From Ceratothoa steindachneri (Eukaryota > Arthropoda > Malacostraca > Isopoda > Cymothoidae): a stretch of 64,000 bases of DNA. Made by a program: the position numbers and the translations under genes. Shown in pieces: positions 58,435 through 64,000 of this stretch. Location of the stretch: the NCBI GenBank assembly GCA_963969495.1, contig OZ018321.1:131038293-131102292 (forward strand). The letters are read 5' to 3'. Below the pieces are notes generated by a model that was not told the origin of the DNA, did no database searches, and saw only the letters and a program-made list of their open reading frames with translations. Numbering within the stretch: position 1 is the first letter of the stretch; each line of letters begins with the position of its first letter.

Positions 58435-58851
58435 TGTATTCATAGGATTAGTATCTCCATGTAGGTATATACCGTCTTGTACGACTTAAATTCGATTCTC
58501 TTGCAATATAATTAGTTAATGTATATGTCTGAATTTTGTAACCCTCAATGTCTAATTTTTTTTGTATGTATATATATTTGTGCCCATTAATTTACGTATA
58601 AATTATTTTGTCCCGTATGTACTAATTTTATATCATTTCATTGTTCCATGCCCCTTTTTTTTATTAAGTTGTATTAAAGGTTATTTTCCCTTGTAATCAA
58701 AAGATCAAAATAATCATAGGTATTGAGGTAATACTAGTTAGGTGCAGGAAGGTACGGCTGGTACAAGAAAACAAGTTCTTTACAACGGAGCTCTATCGTT
58801 GTCTCTTCTCTTTTTTTTTTCGAAGTGACAACTTCCCCCGGAATGGAGGGG
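58435..58851 (+). other. Integrase-less 3' internal region and polypurine tract of copy B
   Basis: About 400 bp of AT-rich sequence between RNase H and the 3' LTR, with no integrase motif (no HHCC or DDE). It ends with GGAATGGAGGGG at 58840-58851. The equivalent part of copy A (1912-2327) is alike. Confidence 0.75.
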
Positions 58852-60320
58852 TGTGATAGAACGGGTTGAGGCCGCGTTAATTTCAACCACTATCACATGT
58901 TATTTAAAACCACGATGCTCCCCACGTGCATCTTTGATTTGAAGCAGGGCGCCTTATCGCACCCACCTGAGTCAATGTTTAAACAAGGAGGTTTATCTTC
59001 CCTCGTTCGACCCCATACGCTAACCTCGCCAGATTGAGTTAGGCTTATGGGCAGATAAGGCATTGTTCCCGGGCTCGGCTGTGCATTCCCTCGAAGCTTT
59101 CACTCCATTGTCCCCCACGCCAAGGGAGTGTCTCGACAATTTAGATGGAAACTTTACCACTAAGATCAGATTGGAGATCCAGATTTTCGTCGCGAAACAT
59201 CATCATGACCCTCTCTCACCTTGTGCGCCAAGGGACCTCGACCTCGAGATTCACCATCACTTGTCCAGAAGAAGGACAATATCCCTTGAGTGCCAAGGTT
59301 CAACCTTTGAGACGCCAATTTTACAAGGCTTCCTCCTTGTTGTTCAGAAAGAGAACAACATTAGAACAGCCATTGTTCTTTTAGGCCCGTTAACAAGAAA
59401 CGGTTCTCACCCCCCCACCTGTTGTTCAGAAGAGAACAACGTAGAACAGCCATTGTTCGTTTGAGCCTGTTTGCTAAGAAACAGTTCTCACCCTTCCCCT
59501 GTTGTTCAGAAAGAGAACAACGTTAGAACAGCCATTGTTCGTTCGAGCCTGTTGACAAGAAACGGTTCTCACCCCCCCTTCTGTTGTTCAGAAGAGAACA
59601 ACGTAGAACAGCCATTGTTCGTTTGAGCCCGTTCGCCAAGAAACGGTTCTCACCCTTCTTCTGTTGTTCAGAAGAGAGCAACATTAGAACAGCCATTGTT
59701 TTTGAGCCCGTAGAAAAGAGACAGTTCTCACCCCCTCCCCCCTGTTGTTCAGAAGAGAACAACGTAATACAGTCATTGTTCTTCAAGCCGTTCGTCGAGA
59801 AACGGTTCTCATTCCCAAGACGCCACGTCAGGATCATTTTATTCCCCCCCTCCTTCGGCTTGAACTCGCCAGCGGACCAAAAATTCCTTCACGTCACCTT
59901 CCTCTGCACAACAAGTATAAATTACGTATGCCGAACGTTACCTTTGAGTATTTAACCCTTTTGTCAATTCTATCCTGTGCTTTAAATGGTTTAGCAAACC
60001 ATCACATCCCTTTTACCTTATATTTGTTTTATCTTTTTAAATCTTTTAATCCTCGGATTAGCTCGAGTCCCCACGACCCTTTCCATTCTCTGTTTATGTC
60101 AATATTTTCCGTTTTGGGTGTTGTTGATAGTTATTATTAATAAAACTCTATTTTATTAATGATAGCAATACTATTATCCTTGAGCTCAGTTCCACTTCTT
60201 AAGTATATCGAAGATACATAATATCGGCCAGCCAGACATTCACGCACTCTAAGATAATTAAATAAGTTCCCTCAACGAATAGTTATATATGGTATATCGT
60301 CGAGAGTCCATTCTATGACA
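58852..60320 (+). repeat. 3' LTR of gypsy copy B
   Basis: Starts TGTGATAGAACGGGTTGAGG and ends TCTATGACA. It carries six ~80-bp hairpin units (about 59330-59790), as in the 5' LTR, but differs from it at many positions, so the insertion is not recent. Confidence 0.92.
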
Positions 60321-60840
60321 TAATGTTATAGTATTTTTGTCTGAAAAGAGAGTGAGTTGTAATATTCGATTCCATGGTGATACTGGAAGAAAAGCGGTAA
60401 AGTTATTAAGTAGTTAGGATGCATTGCAAATGATACTGGTAGGGCTGAAGTAGATAGAATGACCTCTGGGGATTTAGTGCTTTAGTGAATGATGAGAATT
60501 GAGTGTGGAATGTGTCAGGAAGCTCCATGAGAGTATGTAGCAAGGTTGGTGTTTGGCAGTGAGACAATGGTAATGGGAGAAGAAGGGGAGGATCTCGGGT
60601 AAGAACAGTGCAAATGGACCACTTCTGAGGGATTGTCTGCGAATGATAGAGTGAGGAAGGATTTGGTAAGAGATGTTTATGGTGTTAAGAAGAATTGCCG
60701 AAATAGGTTTGTGTGGAAAGAATATACGAGGTGTGCCAGAGTGGGAGAAGGGTTGGAAGTTCGGGTAAAAAGCGGGCTTATTATGTCAATGAATGTTTGA
60801 GAGGGAAAAGAAGAAGTGAGTGACATTGTCTATCAGAGGT
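60321..60840 (+). pseudogene. LINE reverse transcriptase, 3' piece (after gypsy copy B)
   Basis: Following the second TAATG, the plus strand has shifted traces typical of the post-RT region of the same LINE: KLHESMCSKVGVW near 60510, then VRTVQMDHF, a sequence like VNDRVRKDLVRDVYGV (about 60640-60690) and RVGEGLEVRVKSGL near 60740-60780. It ends in YYVNECLRGKRRSE at about 60820. All are interrupted by stops. With 53570-54331 it forms one element split by copy B. Confidence 0.6.
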
Positions 60841-61867
60841 GTGTGTGTGGAGGCTGCTTATAACGGACATGGTTGTAGGTCACTTCTCAGGGAGGAATCC
60901 TGACTGGAAGATATTTTACAGCATATTTCATATTTCACCACATTAACATGAGTCCCTTCGACATGGAAAAATGTTGGGTTACTTTGTGCTTAATAGTGCA
61001 TAAAGTGGGTAAGGGGAGTAGGTAGTGTTAGTGGCAGTGACTTGCGCATATTCCACTTTGTGGGAGGCAGGTGGGTGTGGAATTCTTGGATTTAGTACTC
61101 TAAAAAAATGATAGTCAATTCTAATTTGTTTATCTCCGACTGTGAGACTGGTTTGTGGCTGTTGTGTTATCATCCCCTGTAATTCTTTTAGATTCAAAGA
61201 AACTAATGGTATATCGTCATTAAAGTGAAGGTTGAGTACAAAGCTTCTTTTGATTTTGATTTCACTTTGTTCTTTGTTCTTAACTCCAAGTTCTGAAAAT
61301 TGCTAGAAGGACGGTGGTAAAAAGCTTTGGGGGAAGGGATCTAATCGCTGTGTTCTACCCATTTTAGTGTTTGTAATCTCTGATCAACCATCTTCTTGTA
61401 ACCTAAATGACGATGTTGCATGATTGTACATATAAAACAGTCTGCCAATGTCGATCCTCATCCTGCTTGGTTCTGTAGTGTTGTCCGTAAATAACACTAG
61501 TCAACAATGATTTTGCTACTTGGGTGTTAGCTTGTGATTATACTAAATCGAGTATGCTGATTCCGAATCTGTAATTAGAATTTTTCTAGCACGTAAGGTG
61601 TGACACACATACTCTTTAGTTACACATACGGGCAGTGTTGCTTCGGCTACCGTAGTGGGAGGATGTGTTGTGTGTGTTTGGTTCCTGCGTTACACTTCTG
61701 CTTAATCACGTTATCAAATTTAGCAATTATAGTAGTGGTATTAAAACTGTATTTGCATACAGTGATTAATTGAATTTTTCTTTGAGATTTATCTCTCAAT
61801 TAATTTGTAAATGAAATAAGATTGTAAAAATGTATATAACTGGATATATACAAACTAAGTTGAATAC
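60841..61867. other. Noncoding region, part probably LINE 3' UTR
   Basis: The first 250 bp may still be LINE 3' UTR. The minus-strand frame 60979-61197 has no recognisable domain. AT-rich after 61200. Confidence 0.4.
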
Positions 61868-63521
61868 ATGAATCTACGAAGATGTATAAATAGCTCAGAC
61901 AACTTTTGTTATACCTGTGGAAGATATACTCCAAGCAGCCAGCGGAAAATGCTAGCTAAAAGAGTGAAAATTGCATACAATAATTATTTTGGTTGTAAAG
62001 TTGGTGACCAAGACAAGCTCTGGGTACCTCACAAATCTTGTACTGTGTGCTATACGGGGCTCACACAGTGGTTAAATGGCAAACGGAAGGGTATGCCTTT
62101 TGCTCTACCAATGGCGTGGCGTGAGCCAACAAATTATGTTTTTGATTGCTACTTTTGTACGAGTATGACAAATATTGCGGGATTCTCAAATAAGAAAAAG
62201 TCATAAACTGTATATCCAGATTGTAAGTCAGCTATAAAACCAGTCCCCTATAATATGGAGATGCCAATCCCAGTTCCTTCATCAGGTAGTGCAGTTAAAG
62301 AAGATGATTCATCGCCTGAAGAGAAGGATAAAAAGGACGATCAAATGTATGAGGATGTTTCTAAGGAAAAGAGGATCCAGTTGATAAATCAAGAAAGATT
62401 GAATGATTTGTTGAGGGATTTGCCATTGCCAAAGGAGAACGTAGAACTGTTGGGTTCCAGACTACAGCAATGGAATCTTCTAGAGGACGGTGCAAAAATA
62501 TCTCCTTTCCGTAAACGCCATGAGGCCATAGCTGCCTTCTATAAAGAAAAAGATGATGCTTGTTTCTGTACTAATGTTAATGGCCTCATGAATCAGCTAG
62601 GAAACGAGCATTTATCTGATGAATGTAGACTATTCATCGATGCAAGCACTGCTAGCCTCAAAGTTGTGTTGCTACACAAAGGTAACAAAAAAACTATAAT
62701 TCTTGTCGCAATTATTGTTGGAATGATTGAGACATATGACTCAATGAAATTTATTTTGGAAGGTGTTCATTACTCGCATCATAAGTAGAATATCTGTGGT
62801 GATCTAAATGCAATTTCTTTACTTCTTGGACTGCAGCTAGGATATACAAAGAATGTGTGCTTCTTATGCCTATGGAACAGCCGTGACGACAGGAATCATT
62901 ATAGTGTCAAAAAGTGGCCCGAAAGAGAAGAACACATAGTTAGCCGATACAATGTGAAGCACATGCCTTTGATACATCCACAGAAGATCTACCTTACACC
63001 ACTTAATATCAAATTTGGCCTTATTATAGAATTTTGTTAAAGCAATGGTCCATGATTCTGATGGATTCCAGTATCTCGAAAAGAAGTTTGGTGCAAAGAA
63101 AACCGATGCTAAACTTAAAGCTGGCACTTTTGTAGGGCCGGAGATCAGAGAATTGATATGTGACAGGGAGTTCAGAAATAAACTAACTCCACTTGAGTTG
63201 GCAGCATGGGATTCATTTGTCCATGTAGTGCATAACTTCCTTGGTAATCATAGGGCTGAAAACTATGAAGAACTAGTGGACAATATGCTAAAGGCATATC
63301 AACGAATGGGGTGTCGAATGTCTTTTAAAATGCATTTATTGCATTCGCATCTAGATTTCTCTCTATCTAATATTGGTGATATTAGTGATGAACATGGGCA
63401 AAGGTTCTACCGAGATATCGCAATGATGGAAAACAGGTATCAAGGCCGCTTCAACGAAAACATGATGGGTGACTACTGCTGGGTCTTCACAACGGGAGGA
63501 TCCTCATATCCTTTTTTGTAA
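61868..63521 (+). pseudogene. Broken copy of an orphan arthropod gene family with Cys-rich N-terminus
   Basis: One long reading from MNLRRCINSSDNFCYTCGRY at 61868, with paired cysteines (CYTCG, CTVCYTG, CYFC) that may bind zinc. It runs through a lysine/aspartate-rich linker, a block ending EGVHYSHHK, then NICGDLNAISLLLGLQLGYT, CFLCLWNSRDDRNHYSVKKW, IRELICDREFRNKLTPLE, FLGNHRAENYEELVDNML and ENRYQGRFNENMMGDYCW. From memory, proteins with this order occur, uncharacterised and often in several copies, in arthropod and cnidarian annotations, so a mobile origin is possible. Lesions: TAA at 62204-62206, TAG at 62786-62788 (where a tryptophan is expected) and a 1-nt frameshift near 63025. Otherwise the frame is well kept over about 550 codons. 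Confidence 0.7.
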
Positions 63522-64000
63522 TTCTTTCTGTATTCTATCCATAAAGATATTTAACAAATATCCCAACATTACTCATAAGAGTCTTACACTTTAATGTAAA
63601 TCAAGCCATACAAACAAATCATCTTCTATCCGATCGCTCACCTCCCAGCAAAAACACTTTTCCAGCTATTCAACAGTTTACCATTTATTAATATTTTGAG
63701 TCCTCCAAACAAGGATAATCTCTCTCCAGATCTATGACCCATAATATGTAATTCACGTTTCTTATTCCTATTTTTCACGCTTGAGCTAGAGATACAAATA
63801 TTAATACATACACCTACTCTAAACCTATTTGCTTATTCCTATTATTTCAACAGTACTCCATCTTACACGTCGAATAACATTTTTTCATACACCTTGCTTA
63901 TGACCAGTCCCTCTTTCCCCTTCTTCAAAGGAACTATCACAACATTTTTCCATTATTCAGGAATTAATTTACTTTCAAATACCTTATAGCCTAATCACCA
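63522..64000 (-). pseudogene. Possible LINE reverse transcriptase remnant running off the window
   Basis: On the minus strand from about 63985 the sequence reads YKVFESKLIPE, a stop, then WKNVVIVPLKKGKEG and KVYEKMLFDV, resembling the motif in which LINE RTs read P..WK...VIPLFKKG and then KVYE. Stops are frequent and the similarity fades below about 63800. Nothing else is seen in this end piece. Confidence 0.35.

Larger units (their letters stand above)
54332..60320 (+). mobile_element. Ty3/gypsy-type LTR retrotransposon, copy B (defective), nested in a LINE
   Basis: LTRs 54332-55799 and 58852-60320 are almost equal in length. The element runs TGTGATAAAACGG...TGACA and is flanked by TAATG on both sides (54327-54331 and 60321-60325), a 5-bp target duplication. 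It belongs to the same family as 644-6701. Inside are a gag start, a protease segment, a zinc knuckle, a second protease, an RT missing its catalytic core, and RNase H. There is no integrase. Confidence 0.93.

Overview
This is an AT-rich, repeat-laden eukaryotic window from an invertebrate, most likely an arthropod. The arthropod call rests on the only convincing host gene piece, an exon of a Knirps-type nuclear receptor (23127-24398), a family known from arthropods. The many decayed mariner/Tc1 copies and long (TA)n microsatellites would fit a copepod such as a sea louse, but that is inference. There are no operons, no bacterial signals and no CRISPR array.

Layout. 1-0.53 kb holds a broken zinc-finger (BED/GTF2IRD2-like) gene fragment. 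0.64-6.7 kb is a minus-strand Ty3/gypsy-type LTR retrotransposon (copy A) with gag, protease and RNase H but no RT catalytic core or integrase. 6.7-23 kb is noncoding DNA with minisatellites, two copies of a 128-bp-unit repeat, a mariner deletion derivative with near-perfect ends (14.3-15.3 kb), a decayed mariner with long inverted ends (16.3-17.6 kb) and mariner fragments at 20.7-21.9 kb. The Knirps-like exon is at 23.1-24.4 kb. 25-36 kb holds a decayed Tc1 copy, a diverged minisatellite, a LINE fragment, another decayed mariner and TA microsatellites.

36.9-42.85 kb is the standout: a GC-rich palindrome with two 2,478-bp arms of equal length and a 965-bp spacer. Each arm carries an open RT-RNase H reading frame. 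The spacer holds a gag-like ORF and the start of the RT ORF. The spacer begins where a TATA box in the 3' region predicts the transcript start, and the arms end about 25 bp past an ATTAAA signal. This fits a full-length retroelement cDNA that folded back, copied itself and was inserted. The protein has no visible protease, integrase or tyrosine recombinase, and its RT-RNase H looks closer to DIRS-like or hepadnavirus-related retroelements than to gypsy.

43-53.4 kb holds small hairpin repeats, TA tracts, a tRNA-like Pol III unit, decayed transposases, an 80-bp MITE and a 452-bp hAT-type MITE with an intact 8-bp target duplication. 53.6-60.8 kb is a decayed LINE split by a second gypsy copy (copy B, 54332-60320) flanked by a 5-bp duplication, TAATG. 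Copy B shares copy A's RT deletion and has its Gag core replaced by a second protease segment. 61.9-63.5 kb is a broken copy of an orphan gene family, and the window ends in a possible LINE remnant.

Overall the window records layered mobile-element activity around one developmental transcription-factor exon. Except for that exon and the palindrome ORFs, nearly every coding region is broken.
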